DNA of 25,744 nucleotides from JBGOTP01 sp041476545 (GTDB lineage Bacteria > Acidobacteriota > Vicinamibacteria > Vicinamibacterales > CAVVIG01). This document shows positions 6,792 through 15,053 of this stretch, in pieces. The DNA lies in contig JBGOTP010000022.1 of assembly GCA_041476545.1 (NCBI GenBank), forward strand, positions 1 through 25,744, written 5' to 3'. Position 1 is the stretch's first letter, and every line of letters starts with the position of its first letter. The position numbers and the translations under genes are program-made. The notes under the pieces are model-generated. The model saw only the letters and a program-made list of their open reading frames with translations, was not told where the DNA came from and did not search any database.

Positions 6792-8216
6792 TCACAATCC
6801 GTTAAAACCCAGACGATCGAGCTGGCGGCCGTGCTGCTCGAGCCACGAGGCGAGCCGGTGATAGTGATCGGTCTTCGCCACTCCCACCGGCAGGTCGATG
6901 CCAAAAACCTCTGCGCACACGTCGGCGTTCTCGAATGCCCCGTGCAGATAGGTACCGATGACACCATCGACGCAGAGGCCGTCGGTCTTCCCGTCGTCGA
7001 GCGTCGCGAACGGGGCCGTCGCCAGTCCGCCTTCCACCGCAGTCACACCCACGTGGATCTCGTAAGCGCCGAACGTCACACCGCCGGCGGTGGTCGCCCG
7101 AACGGTGCGGGTACGCTTTTCAGGCGTCAGCGTCGTCGTGACCGGCAGCAGACCCAGCCCTTCGGCGGAGGCCGTATCCGATTCCATGCCCGTCGGATCG
7201 GCCACCTGGCGACCGAGCATCTGGAACCCGCCGCAGATGCCCACGACCGATGTGCCCGAGCGGTGCTGCGCGACAATCCAGTCCGCCAGGCCGACCGCCC
7301 GAAGCCAGCTCAGATCCGCGATGGTGTTCTTGCTGCCAGGCAGGATGACGAAGTCGTATCGGCCCGGTGGCGGCGCCGTGATCCAGTCGGCCCATGTGAG
7401 CAGGCGACAATCGGTGGCGTTGGACAGATGCGGCAGTCGCACGATCGCCGTGCGCGCGCCAGCAGGCGGAGGCGTCTGCGGACGTGTCTCGAGCGCCAGG
7501 GTGTCCTCGGCGTCCAAGTGGACGTCACCGGCGTATGGGAAGACGCCGAAACAATGCGAGGCCGTGTGTGCCTCGAGCATGCGGATGCCCTCGTCGAACA
7601 GCGTGACGTCACCGCGGAACTTGTTGATGACAAAGCCGCGAAACAGGGCGCGCTCGTCCGGGGTCAGGAGGTGTGCGGTCCCGATCACGGACCCGAACAC
7701 CCCGCCCCGCTCGATGTCGGCCACGAGGATCCATGGCGCCCGGATGCTGGTGACCAAACCAAGGTTGACCAGGTCGTACTGTCGAAGGTTCAGTTCCGAC
7801 ACGCTGCCGGCGCCCTCGATCACGACGGCATCGAAACGACTCGCCAGGTCGGCATAGGCGTCGAGCACCTTCGGGCGCAACTCGTCGACGTGTGCGTAGT
7901 ACTCACGAGCCGAGAGGGTCTTCCACACGTGGCCGTTCACGATCACCTGACTGCACCCGTTTCCACTCGGCTTCAACAGGATCGGATTCATCGCCGGCTC
8001 TGGCTCGAGGCCGCAGGCTTCCGCCTGCGCCACCTGCGCCCGCCCGATCTCGCCACCCGAGCGACACGGGTACGAGTTGTTCGACATATTCTGCGCCTTG
8101 AAGGGCGCGACCGAGATACCCCGGCCGCGCAACCAGGCACAGATCGCCGTGGTCATCCAACTCTTGCCGGCATTCGAGGACGTGGCGCCGACGAAGAGCG
8201 CCCTCGCCTTAGCCAT
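6792..8216 (-). CDS. cobQ: Cobyric acid synthase (CobQ/CbiP)
   Basis: The product has 474 residues, typical length. The enzyme uses glutamine and ATP to amidate positions b, d, e and g of adenosylcobyrinic acid a,c-diamide. The N-terminal dethiobiotin-synthetase-like ATPase domain has the P-loop GATSSNAGKS at residues 10-19 and the AQNMSNNSY block at 41-49. The C-terminal class I glutamine amidotransferase domain has the cysteine in VVGICGGFQ (Cys328) and the histidine in GTYLHGAFEN (His425). The start ATG lies 24 nt after the adenosyltransferase stop and no strong Shine-Dalgarno is evident. Its presence is notable because no corrin-ring synthesis gene is in the operon; either the ring genes are elsewhere or the cell imports incompletely amidated corrinoids. 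Confidence 0.95.
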   Translation of the reverse strand: MAKARALFVGATSSNAGKSWMTTAICAWLRGRGISVAPFKAQNMSNNSYPCRSGGEIGRAQVAQAEACGLEPEPAMNPILLKPSGNGCSQVIVNGHVWKTLSAREYYAHVDELRPKVLDAYADLASRFDAVVIEGAGSVSELNLRQYDLVNLGLVTSIRAPWILVADIERGGVFGSVIGTAHLLTPDERALFRGFVINKFRGDVTLFDEGIRMLEAHTASHCFGVFPYAGDVHLDAEDTLALETRPQTPPPAGARTAIVRLPHLSNATDCRLLTWADWITAPPPGRYDFVILPGSKNTIADLSWLRAVGLADWIVAQHRSGTSVVGICGGFQMLGRQVADPTGMESDTASAEGLGLLPVTTTLTPEKRTRTVRATTAGGVTFGAYEIHVGVTAVEGGLATAPFATLDDGKTDGLCVDGVIGTYLHGAFENADVCAEVFGIDLPVGVAKTDHYHRLASWLEQHGRQLDRLGFNGL

Positions 8217-8240
8217 GACGCTGGTTCGGTACGCCGTGGG

Positions 8241-8822
8241 TTACCATGCGCGGGAGAATCGGTTGCCGGCCTTGCCCGTCAGCGCACGTAGCGAGCCGCT
8301 GACGCCCGCGTCGTGTTCGAGCTTGCGGCCGAACAGCCACAACAGGTCGGAGAGTCGGTTCACGTAGGCGAGCAGCGTCGGTTGCACCACGGCTCCGGAC
8401 TCCTGCAGACGGACGAGCGCCCGCTCGGCCCGTCGGCAGATGGTGCGCGCGACATCGTACACGGCCGCCGCCCGGTGTTCGCCAGAAATGGACCAGTCGG
8501 CCAGCATCCCGTCGATGGCCTCGATCCGATGGACCTCCGCCGTAAGGCGTTCGACCAGCGCCGGCTCGATGACGATCTGCGGCTTCGGGCTCTCCGCTGG
8601 CGTGGCCAACGAAGACCCGATCCTGAACAGATCCTGCTGTACGACCTTCGTGAAGGCCGCGATCTCGGCGTCCTCGCAGATCGACCGCGCGAAGCCCAGA
8701 TTTGCGTTCAACTCGTCGATCGTGCCGTAGGACTCGACACGTGCCGACGCCTTCGACACCCGCACGCCGCCCGCCAGGCTGGTTTCCCCACCGTCTCCTC
8801 GCATGGTGCTGATACTGCTCAT
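8241..8822 (-). CDS. PduO-type cob(I)alamin adenosyltransferase
   Basis: The product has 193 residues. The enzyme transfers the adenosyl group of ATP to cob(I)alamin or cobinamide, making the coenzyme form needed by CbiZ and CbiB. The N-terminal ATP-binding motif reads RGDGGETSLAGG (the family normally begins with TxxGDxGxT). It is followed by RVSK, then YGTIDELNANLGFAR, and near the C-terminus YVNRLSDLLWLFGR, all PduO/MMAB hallmarks. It is not a CobA/CobO P-loop type. ATG at 8822 overlaps the btuD stop as ATGA; this and AAGGAG upstream select it over a longer frame that reads back into btuD. Confidence 0.92.
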   Translation of the reverse strand: MSSISTMRGDGGETSLAGGVRVSKASARVESYGTIDELNANLGFARSICEDAEIAAFTKVVQQDLFRIGSSLATPAESPKPQIVIEPALVERLTAEVHRIEAIDGMLADWSISGEHRAAAVYDVARTICRRAERALVRLQESGAVVQPTLLAYVNRLSDLLWLFGRKLEHDAGVSGSLRALTGKAGNRFSRAW

Positions 8823-9865
8823 GTCCTCGTGCTCCTTCCCCGCAAGCATGCCGCCAGCGACGCGAAGTTGTGGCCGTTCCACTCGCCGCTCTGGGCCGAT
8901 ACGCGCCATCCGGACTCGTGCACGTCCAGGATCAGCGCACCCTCAGATTCATCGTTGGTCGCGACAGCGTACCCTTCGCGCTCGAGCACGGCGCGGGCCA
9001 TGGCCGCCCGCAGGCCTTGTCCCGACACGACCGCCGTTCCTTGATGGCCCGTCACCAGGCGGAAGCTGCGCTCTTCGCTGTGGAATCGGACCTGGCGACC
9101 CTCGAATGCCTGCGCCATGGCGCCGGACAACACGACATCCTCCGGCGCGCCCGTCACGAGATCACCGCCGGGCATGACCAACCAGACCACATCGGCCGTG
9201 CGCAGTGCCAACTCGAGGTCGTGCGTGGACACGACAACCGCCAGAGTACCCTCGCGCGTCAGCTGTCGGAGCAGGCCCATCAGCTCGGCGCGTGACGGTA
9301 CGTCCAGGAACGCCGTCGGCTCGTCGAGCACGAGCAGGACCGGTTCCTGGGCGAGGGCGCGCGCGATCATCACGCGTTGACGCTCGCCATCGGACAGGCA
9401 GCTGAAGTCGCGCGTAGCGAGATGCTGCGCGCCGACCGCATCGATCGCCCAGGCGACGACCGCTCGATCGTGGTCCGTCAGCCGGCCAAACCATCCGGAG
9501 TGTGGATAGCGCCCGAGTTCCACGACCCGACGGGCCAGCAGGGCCTCGACGGCGACCCGCTCGGTCAGCACCACGCCCACTCGTCTCGCCAGTTCGGATG
9601 GCGTGATGGTCTGGAGATCGACGCCGCCGAGTTCGACGGCGCCCCCCAAGGGCGCCTGCATCCTGGCGACCGTTCGCAGCAGCGTGGATTTCCCGATGCC
9701 GTTCGGCCCCAGCAGGCACACGAGTTCTCCCGGATGGACCTCGAGGTTCAGACGCTCGAGAACGGCCCGTCGCATCCACCGTGTTCGATAGCCCACCGCC
9801 AGATCGCGCGTGCGCAGCGCAACCGGGAACTGACCATCGTCAGACGTCGCGGCGTGGAGCGTCAT
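8819..9865 (-). CDS. btuD: Corrinoid ABC transporter ATPase BtuD-like, with C-terminal extension
   Basis: The product has 348 residues, compared with about 250-260 for BtuD/FecE. It shows Walker A GPNGIGKST (53-61), signature LSDGERQR (157-164), Walker B LLVLDEP (177-183) and H-loop His215. At the expected Q-loop position the sequence reads VVLTERV, so the usual glutamine is threonine (Thr101). I believe relatives carry this variant but could not check. Residues 260-348 form an extra domain of unknown function with RFHSEERSFRL, a GQGLRAAMARAVLEREGYAV helix and LILDV; it may be regulatory. ATG at 9865 overlaps the btuC stop as ATGA. Longer upstream frame is a shadow of btuC. It powers BtuC for vitamin B12 uptake. 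Confidence 0.92.
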   Translation of the reverse strand: MTLHAATSDDGQFPVALRTRDLAVGYRTRWMRRAVLERLNLEVHPGELVCLLGPNGIGKSTLLRTVARMQAPLGGAVELGGVDLQTITPSELARRVGVVLTERVAVEALLARRVVELGRYPHSGWFGRLTDHDRAVVAWAIDAVGAQHLATRDFSCLSDGERQRVMIARALAQEPVLLVLDEPTAFLDVPSRAELMGLLRQLTREGTLAVVVSTHDLELALRTADVVWLVMPGGDLVTGAPEDVVLSGAMAQAFEGRQVRFHSEERSFRLVTGHQGTAVVSGQGLRAAMARAVLEREGYAVATNDESEGALILDVHESGWRVSAQSGEWNGHNFASLAACLRGRSTRT

Positions 9866-10980
9866 CCGGCAAACGCCCCGCGGCGACTGCGCAGCAGTAC
9901 CGCCACAACAACGGGGGCTCCGAGCAGCGAGGTCACCGCATTCAGCGGCAGCACACCTGCGCTCCCCGGCAGGAGGGACACGATTTGCGCCACGAGGGCG
10001 ACCGTTGCACCCAGGACCACCACGGCCGGAACAAGCACGCGGTGATCGGAGGTGCCGAGTAGACCTCGGCAGAGGTGCGGCACCGCAATCCCCAGGAAAG
10101 AGATCGGTCCGCAGAACGCCGTGACGACGGCACCCAGCACCGAGGCCCCGAACATCGTGAGGAGCCGCGCCCGTCGCACGGCCAGGCCCATGGACCTCGC
10201 GTAGCGTTCGCCTAGCAGGAGCGCATTGAGCTGCTTGGTCGTGGCCGACGCGACGAGCACTCCGACGAGGGTCACGGGACCGAACAGGCGCAGCCGTTGC
10301 CACGTGACGCCCGAGAACGACCCGAATCCCCACTGTGCCCATTGCTGGAGCCGTTCGGGCTGGCTGGCGCCCACGAGCACGGTGACAACCGCCGAGACGG
10401 CATAGCCGAACATGAGCCCGAGAATCAGCACGGTCGTTGGACTCTCGATGCGACTCGACACCAACAGCACCAGACCGAGCACCAGTGCGGCGCCGACGCT
10501 GGCCGCCACGGTGACGAGCGCATCGCCGCCAAGCCCCATCGAGGCACCGAACACCGCAGCCGCGCCGTAGCCCGTGCCAAGCACGACGAGCGCGACCCCG
10601 AGACTCGCGCCGGACGAAATGCCCAGGGCAAAGGGGTCCGCCAATGGGTTTCTGAATAACGTCTGCATCTGCAGGCCCGCGATCCCGAGCGAGGCACCGG
10701 CCAGCATCGCCGTGAGGGATCTGGGCAAGCGAATCGTTTCCACGACGACCACGGCGGCATCACGCTCCGGTGACGTCCCCGTCAAGGCCTGCAGCACACG
10801 CCAGAGCGGCACGGACGTCGAGCCCAGTGCCAGCGACACGAGAAACACGACCGCGAGCAGCGCGACCAGTCCCAGCAGGATGGCGACCTCGCTCGGGCGT
10901 CGAGCCGTCGCGCGCACGAGCGCGACACCATCATCAAGTGTCCGAGGAGCGACGGCCGGGTGCGACGAAGGAGGCGTCAT
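9862..10980 (-). CDS. btuC: Corrinoid ABC transporter permease BtuC (FecCD family)
   Basis: The product has 372 residues with about ten membrane segments. FecCD-family marks include RLPRSLTAMLAGASLGIAG, GLQMQTLFRNPLADPFALGI (adjacent to the former), SGASLGVAL, and near the C-terminus GPISFLGIAVPHLCR, the coupling region facing the ATPase. The N-terminal 35 or so residues are a soluble, somewhat longer tail than usual. It forms the inner-membrane channel with BtuD. The start is only a few nucleotides after the btuF stop and the end overlaps btuD by 4 nt. Context under a cobalamin riboswitch assigns corrinoid rather than siderophore as substrate. Confidence 0.93.
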   Translation of the reverse strand: MTPPSSHPAVAPRTLDDGVALVRATARRPSEVAILLGLVALLAVVFLVSLALGSTSVPLWRVLQALTGTSPERDAAVVVVETIRLPRSLTAMLAGASLGIAGLQMQTLFRNPLADPFALGISSGASLGVALVVLGTGYGAAAVFGASMGLGGDALVTVAASVGAALVLGLVLLVSSRIESPTTVLILGLMFGYAVSAVVTVLVGASQPERLQQWAQWGFGSFSGVTWQRLRLFGPVTLVGVLVASATTKQLNALLLGERYARSMGLAVRRARLLTMFGASVLGAVVTAFCGPISFLGIAVPHLCRGLLGTSDHRVLVPAVVVLGATVALVAQIVSLLPGSAGVLPLNAVTSLLGAPVVVAVLLRSRRGAFAG

Positions 10981-10984
10981 ACGG

Positions 10985-12223
10985 CTACCGCGCCGCCACG
11001 GGCATGTACCACTCGAATGTCCGCGCGGGCATCAGCGTGGGGTGGAAGATCTTCACGAGGTCCGCCAGCACGAGATCCGGATGGGTCACGCTCCGGGACC
11101 AGTAGTCGTTGCTGCCGGTTGACGTGACTCGACGTTCGTAGACCCAGACCTGGCCCTGCCGATACGCCTTGAACTCGGCGTACCTGGGTTCGTCCTCGAG
11201 CATCGCCCCCAGATTGGCCCAACCCCCGCCGTTGATCCAGATATCGGCGAGCGCCGCCCGTCGGATCTGCGCTTCGAGGTCGACCGACGCATACCCGACG
11301 GACGCGTTGTCGGCCCACGCGTATCGCCCCCCGGCATCCTTGATGAGGGCCGCGACATACGAGCGACCACCCGCGATGGAGAACTGCCCTCGGGTGCTCC
11401 TGCCCGTCATGACCAGGGGACGCTCGGCCTCAGGTCGGGCAATGGCACGGGCACTCACCGTTCGATATCGCGTCTTCATTGCGTTATACAGGGCTTGGGC
11501 CTTGCGTTCCTCGTTGAGGAAGACGGCCATATACTTCAGCCACTCGGCACGACCGATCGCCGTGGACTCCAGCCATTCGCTATTGGCCACCACGGGCACG
11601 CCTGCGTTGCGGATGACCGCGAGCGCGGCGTTGGCCGTGCCGCCCACCATCAAAAGCGACGGCCTGGCGGCCACGACACGTTCGACGTCAATCACGAGGC
11701 CCACCTTCGCGAACTCCACCACCTGCCTGGCCTTGATACGGGCTTGGACCTCTGGGCTCGTCACGGCATCGCGTTGAGCAACACCCGTCAGGACGTCGAT
11801 GCGGTCGAGATCGACCAGCAGTGGCAGGTGTGTCGTCGAAAAGGCGAACAACGAGGCGATCGGTACATTCACGACCTGCGCGCCCGCGAGCTCGCCCGAG
11901 AGCGTCGGCGCTGGCGTCCCGCACTGCACGAGGACGTAGTGGTCCGGCGGACCTCCTGGGTACGCCTCCTTCAGCCGGACGACCTTGTACGATCGCCGAT
12001 ATTCAACTCTGAATGTGGTGGCGTCTTCGACGGCTGCCTTGTCGGGAAAATAATCCGTCGTCGCGTCGAACCGCTCGACACAGCCCTTCGTGACATTCGC
12101 GCGCTGGGCGACGAGCGGCCGCGGTGGCGCGGCGGCCATCAGGCCGCACGCGAGGATGAGAGCGACGCATGCACGCCGCGTGCGCCGTGCGGTCGTCGCC
12201 GACGAACCAGCCTGGAAGACCAC
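10985..12223 (-). CDS. btuF: Periplasmic corrinoid-binding protein BtuF-like
   Basis: The product has 412 residues from GTG at 12223, three bases past the btuB stop. This start gives a good signal peptide: ARRTRR, then the hydrophobic ACVALILACGLMAA, with cleavage near PLVAQ. The mature part is a PF01497/TroA-type periplasmic binding protein: VVNVPIASLFAFSTTHLPLL, VIRNAGVPVVANSEWLEST, GRAEWLKYMAVFLNEE and DIWINGGGW. It is longer than E. coli BtuF (266 residues) and resembles the larger Fe3+/corrinoid-binding proteins. It should pass corrinoids from BtuB to BtuCD. An open frame extending upstream of 12223 is a shadow of btuB. Confidence 0.88.
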   Translation of the reverse strand: MVFQAGSSATTARRTRRACVALILACGLMAAAPPRPLVAQRANVTKGCVERFDATTDYFPDKAAVEDATTFRVEYRRSYKVVRLKEAYPGGPPDHYVLVQCGTPAPTLSGELAGAQVVNVPIASLFAFSTTHLPLLVDLDRIDVLTGVAQRDAVTSPEVQARIKARQVVEFAKVGLVIDVERVVAARPSLLMVGGTANAALAVIRNAGVPVVANSEWLESTAIGRAEWLKYMAVFLNEERKAQALYNAMKTRYRTVSARAIARPEAERPLVMTGRSTRGQFSIAGGRSYVAALIKDAGGRYAWADNASVGYASVDLEAQIRRAALADIWINGGGWANLGAMLEDEPRYAEFKAYRQGQVWVYERRVTSTGSNDYWSRSVTHPDLVLADLVKIFHPTLMPARTFEWYMPVAAR

Positions 12224-12225
12224 GG

Positions 12226-14535
12226 CTAGAAGCCCAGCCGGTACGACAGTGTGAACGAGGCGCCTTGCAAGGGAAACCCGAGCTTCTCGTAGTAGAAGGT
12301 GTCGAGCAGGTTGTTGATTGCGACAACAACCGCCTGCTGTCGCGCGAGGCGGTACGTTGCGGTCGCGTCCACAACCGTGAAGTTGTCGTAGTCGATGATC
12401 GGGAAACCCGGGGCGTTGAAGTTGTTGTCCTTGCGGCCCTGCACGTAGCGGCCTGATACGCGCGTGCTCACACGCCCGAAGTCCACGTCCACGCCGGCGC
12501 GGACGGTGTTGAGGGCGACGTTCAAAATGTCCTGCTGCGCCCCTGACGTGAGCCGTTCCTGGCGGTTGAAATAATGCGTGGCGTTCGCAAACAACCCGAC
12601 GTGACTGCCCACGCGCTGTTCCGCCTCGAGATCCAGCCCACTGATGTGCGCGTCCAGGCCGTTCGCCACGGACACGATGATCGGGTCGGGCGGCGGCGGA
12701 CTGCTGACGACCACGTTGGAGATGAAGCGGTCTTTCACAACCGTCCGGAAGACGGTGGCGTCGAGCCGCGTCGTGGCCGACGTCCATTCAGCGCCAACGT
12801 CGAACGAGGTGCTGCGCTCAGGCTTGAGGTCGGGATTGCCCTGGGAGATCTGGGTGCGTCCACCGACGATGGTCGTCGTGAACCCCGTCAGCATGAGGGC
12901 CTCCGCCGGAATGAACGCGCGACCGACGGTGAAGTGGGCGCGCAGACCCTTGGCCAGCTCGTGCTTGATCCCGAGGCTGGGATTGAACACGGTGAACGTG
13001 CTTTCGGACGGCGTGAAATTGATCTTGAGAGGCGTGTCCACCGTCCCGGTGGTCAGACGGTCGATGCGCCCGCCGACAGCGACGACCGTACCTCCATCGC
13101 GTAACCTCAGGGTGTTCTCGAGGTAGACACCGGCCGTGCGCTTATTGCTATCCGCCGAGAACGGCGCCGTTCGGTCGCCTGTGCGCGTGTAAGAACGGCT
13201 GAGGCTCGTGACCCGTTCGTAGTCGAAGCCGTAGACCACACTATTGCGGTTGGACCACCTCCACGCATCTTTCGCCTGCACGCCAACCCACGCGAGCTCA
13301 CTCTCGAACGAAAGATACGGCAGATAGGGCTGATCCAGCGGGTTCGTCGTCGTGACGTTGAAGGTGTGACCCGCCTCTGTGGCACCGTACCCGGTGACCG
13401 ACAGATCGTGGGCACCGAGCCGACCTGTCAGACGGGCGTCCTCAGTCGACCGTTCCAGGTTCTTACGGCCCTGGGCATTGACGCTGGTGAAGAGATCGCC
13501 GGGCGTCATGATGTCGCGGCCGCGATAGCCGTTCGCGCGGCCGTCGACGCGCCAGCCATCGGCGAGGTCGACACCGAGGCGCACGGCTCCGTCGTAGGTC
13601 TTGTAGCTGGTGGCGGGCCGGATCTCCCCGTTGCCCATCCGGAAGTCGTCGCGTTGGTCGAAGGCCGTGCCATTGATATCGAAATCGACACGTGGTGAAA
13701 CGCTGCCGCCGACGCGTCCTCCAAACTCTGACGCGCCGAAGCTGCCGCCGCCGATGCGCACGTTGCTGCCGATCGAGCCGCGCGACTGCCGTGTGATCAC
13801 GTTGACCACGCCGCCCATGGCGGACGACCCGTAGACGGCCGACGCGGCACCCTTGAGGATCTCGATCCGCTCGACATTGTCCAGGAGGAGCGTCGCCAGA
13901 TTGGTTACCCCGGAAGGCCGCCCGTCAATGAGCAGCAGCGAGCGCTTGTTGATGCCGGAGGTCTGCGGGCGAAATCCACGAATGCCGATGCCAGACAGCG
14001 CGCCGCTGTACTGCACGACATCGACGCCGGCGTTCTTCTTCAGCACGTCCGTCAGATCCATCGCGACCGATCGTTCGATGTCCGTGGAGTCGATGATTTC
14101 GACTTTCTGAGGGGTCTCCGCCATGCGGGTTTCCACGCGCCGCGCGGTGACGACAATGCTCTCCGCGAATCCACCAGCCTTGAGCACGGCGCGAAGAGGG
14201 CTGACCGATCCTGACGCCGTCACCGTCACGCTCTGCGCGGTGGGCAGAAAGCGATGCATCTCGACCAGCATCGAGTACGTGCCCGGAGCGAGATCGCGCA
14301 GCGAGAAGGTGCCGGCCGCGTCAGACGACGTCGTCTGGATGACAGCGCCGACCTCGTCGCTCACTGTCACTCGGGCGCCGGCAACGGCCGCGCCGATCTC
14401 GTCAAGGACGATGCCGGGCACGGAGAGGCCGCCCCGCGTTTGAGCGGACGCGGCGGACGCAAGCCAAAAGGAGAAAAGCAGGAGCAGGGCCAGAACCGGC
14501 CACAGACACGAGCGACGAGCGACAGTACGAGCCAT
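12226..14535 (-). CDS. btuB: TonB-dependent cobalamin receptor BtuB-like
   Basis: The product has 769 residues. ATG at 14535 is preceded by GGAGG with 7-nt spacing, better than upstream in-frame codons. Layout: signal peptide MARTVARRS...ASAASAQ (1-32); carboxypeptidase-regulatory-like beta domain (about 35-115, including AGTFSLRDLAPGTYSM); TonB-box-like ESIVVTA; plug domain with IRGFRPQTSG, LLLIDGRPSG and ILKGAASAVYGSSAMGGVVNVIT; a 22-strand barrel; and the terminal aromatic LSYRLGF. The outer-membrane receptor imports corrinoids with TonB energy. The extra N-terminal domain is common in Bacteroidota and Acidobacteriota receptors but absent in E. coli BtuB. Substrate assignment rests on the riboswitch directly upstream and on btuFCD downstream. 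Confidence 0.93.
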   Translation of the reverse strand: MARTVARRSCLWPVLALLLLFSFWLASAASAQTRGGLSVPGIVLDEIGAAVAGARVTVSDEVGAVIQTTSSDAAGTFSLRDLAPGTYSMLVEMHRFLPTAQSVTVTASGSVSPLRAVLKAGGFAESIVVTARRVETRMAETPQKVEIIDSTDIERSVAMDLTDVLKKNAGVDVVQYSGALSGIGIRGFRPQTSGINKRSLLLIDGRPSGVTNLATLLLDNVERIEILKGAASAVYGSSAMGGVVNVITRQSRGSIGSNVRIGGGSFGASEFGGRVGGSVSPRVDFDINGTAFDQRDDFRMGNGEIRPATSYKTYDGAVRLGVDLADGWRVDGRANGYRGRDIMTPGDLFTSVNAQGRKNLERSTEDARLTGRLGAHDLSVTGYGATEAGHTFNVTTTNPLDQPYLPYLSFESELAWVGVQAKDAWRWSNRNSVVYGFDYERVTSLSRSYTRTGDRTAPFSADSNKRTAGVYLENTLRLRDGGTVVAVGGRIDRLTTGTVDTPLKINFTPSESTFTVFNPSLGIKHELAKGLRAHFTVGRAFIPAEALMLTGFTTTIVGGRTQISQGNPDLKPERSTSFDVGAEWTSATTRLDATVFRTVVKDRFISNVVVSSPPPPDPIIVSVANGLDAHISGLDLEAEQRVGSHVGLFANATHYFNRQERLTSGAQQDILNVALNTVRAGVDVDFGRVSTRVSGRYVQGRKDNNFNAPGFPIIDYDNFTVVDATATYRLARQQAVVVAINNLLDTFYYEKLGFPLQGASFTLSYRLGF

Positions 14536-14542
14536 GACGTTG

Positions 14543-14593
14543 CCTCCGCGGGCGAAGCGGTGGACCGACGTCGGCGACAGGAATGCGCGGAGG
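14543..14593 (-). promoter_or_regulatory. Possible Shine-Dalgarno-sequestering element of the btuB leader
   Basis: On the minus strand the btuB ribosome-binding region CGCGGAGG (14550-14543) is perfectly complementary over 8 nt to CCTCCGCG (14593-14586). A second match, GCCTCCG further upstream, could compete. Such pairing is the usual way a cobalamin riboswitch blocks translation initiation. A separate 8-bp hairpin (14627-14648) lies between aptamer and this element. This is a structural inference, not a fold calculation. Confidence 0.5.
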
Positions 14594-14661
14594 AAAGACG
14601 GCCGGAGGCCAAAGGTTCCAGTGCACACTTTCTGTCGTCGCAGAAAGTCGACCGCGAGAAC

Positions 14662-14843
14662 CCTTGGGTAGGTCTCCTGGCTTGGAAGGACCGAATCGGA
14701 CGCTTGCCGATTCGCTGGCCGCTTCACCTTCCCCGGCTGAGTGGCCGAGTGGCTATTTGAAGCGACGCGCCTTCACTTACAGTGGCGGGACCGCGCCGGA
14801 TTTACACCGGACTTCCCTTTTATGCCCTCGTGGGCACCCAAGG
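14662..14843 (-). ncRNA. Cobalamin riboswitch (AdoCbl/B12 aptamer)
   Basis: On the minus strand the leader shows the family landmarks in order. P1 is made by CCTTGGGT (14843-14836) and ACCCAAGG (14669-14662). Then come GGGAAGTCCGGTGTAAATCC, GCGGTCCCGCCACTGTAA, and the B12 box AGCCAGGAGACCTACC at 14682-14667, which matches the consensus AGCCAGGAGACCTGCC closely. It ends about 127 nt before the btuB start and would lower expression of the whole transport and salvage operon when corrinoid is plentiful. A weak TGTGCTAGCAT extended -10-like sequence lies just upstream, but I do not claim a promoter. Confidence 0.96.
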
Positions 14844-14873
14844 CAGCGAGGATGCTAGCACATCCGGAGGGTG

Positions 14874-15053
14874 TTACTGTCTTTTCTTCTCACGCGCCGG
14901 TTTCGTGAACGTGTGACCGCACTGTTCACATCGGACATAGACGAGTAGCGGCGTGTCGCTATCGGAGCGCCCAAGCGTCCGCGTGTGATAGCTCGCGCAC
15001 TTCGGACACAGCGCGGGCGAGTCGTAGGGCGGCGTCTCTGGCGTCTGTGGCAT
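14874..15053 (-). CDS. Small zinc-ribbon protein
   Basis: A 59-residue ORF from ATG at 15053 to TAA at 14874. It contains two CxxC knuckles, CPKC (16-19) and CEQC (42-45), separated by 22 residues with YHTRTLGRS and a VYVRCEQCGHTF strand, and a lysine/arginine-rich end. This fits a stand-alone zinc ribbon that may bind nucleic acid or be structural; the function is unknown. No strong Shine-Dalgarno is visible. Its stop lies only 31 nt before the riboswitch 5' end, so it could be the first gene of the cobalamin transcript or the operon promoter could lie within it. Regular cysteine spacing and GC-rich third positions favour a real gene. Confidence 0.65.
   Translation of the reverse strand: MPQTPETPPYDSPALCPKCASYHTRTLGRSDSDTPLLVYVRCEQCGHTFTKPAREKKRQ

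Noticed and set aside
5590..8291. Long plus-strand frames of over 400 codons antisense to cbiZ and cobQ
   Set aside because: They are rich in Arg, His and Pro and mirror well-recognised enzymes on the minus strand; this is the usual shadow of GC-biased third positions.
9866..10342. N-terminal extension of the BtuD frame
   Set aside because: It lies entirely inside btuC in another frame; the ATGA overlap at 9865 gives the natural start.
12224..12787. N-terminal extension of the BtuF frame
   Set aside because: It overlaps btuB in another frame and lacks protein texture; GTG at 12223 gives a proper signal peptide.
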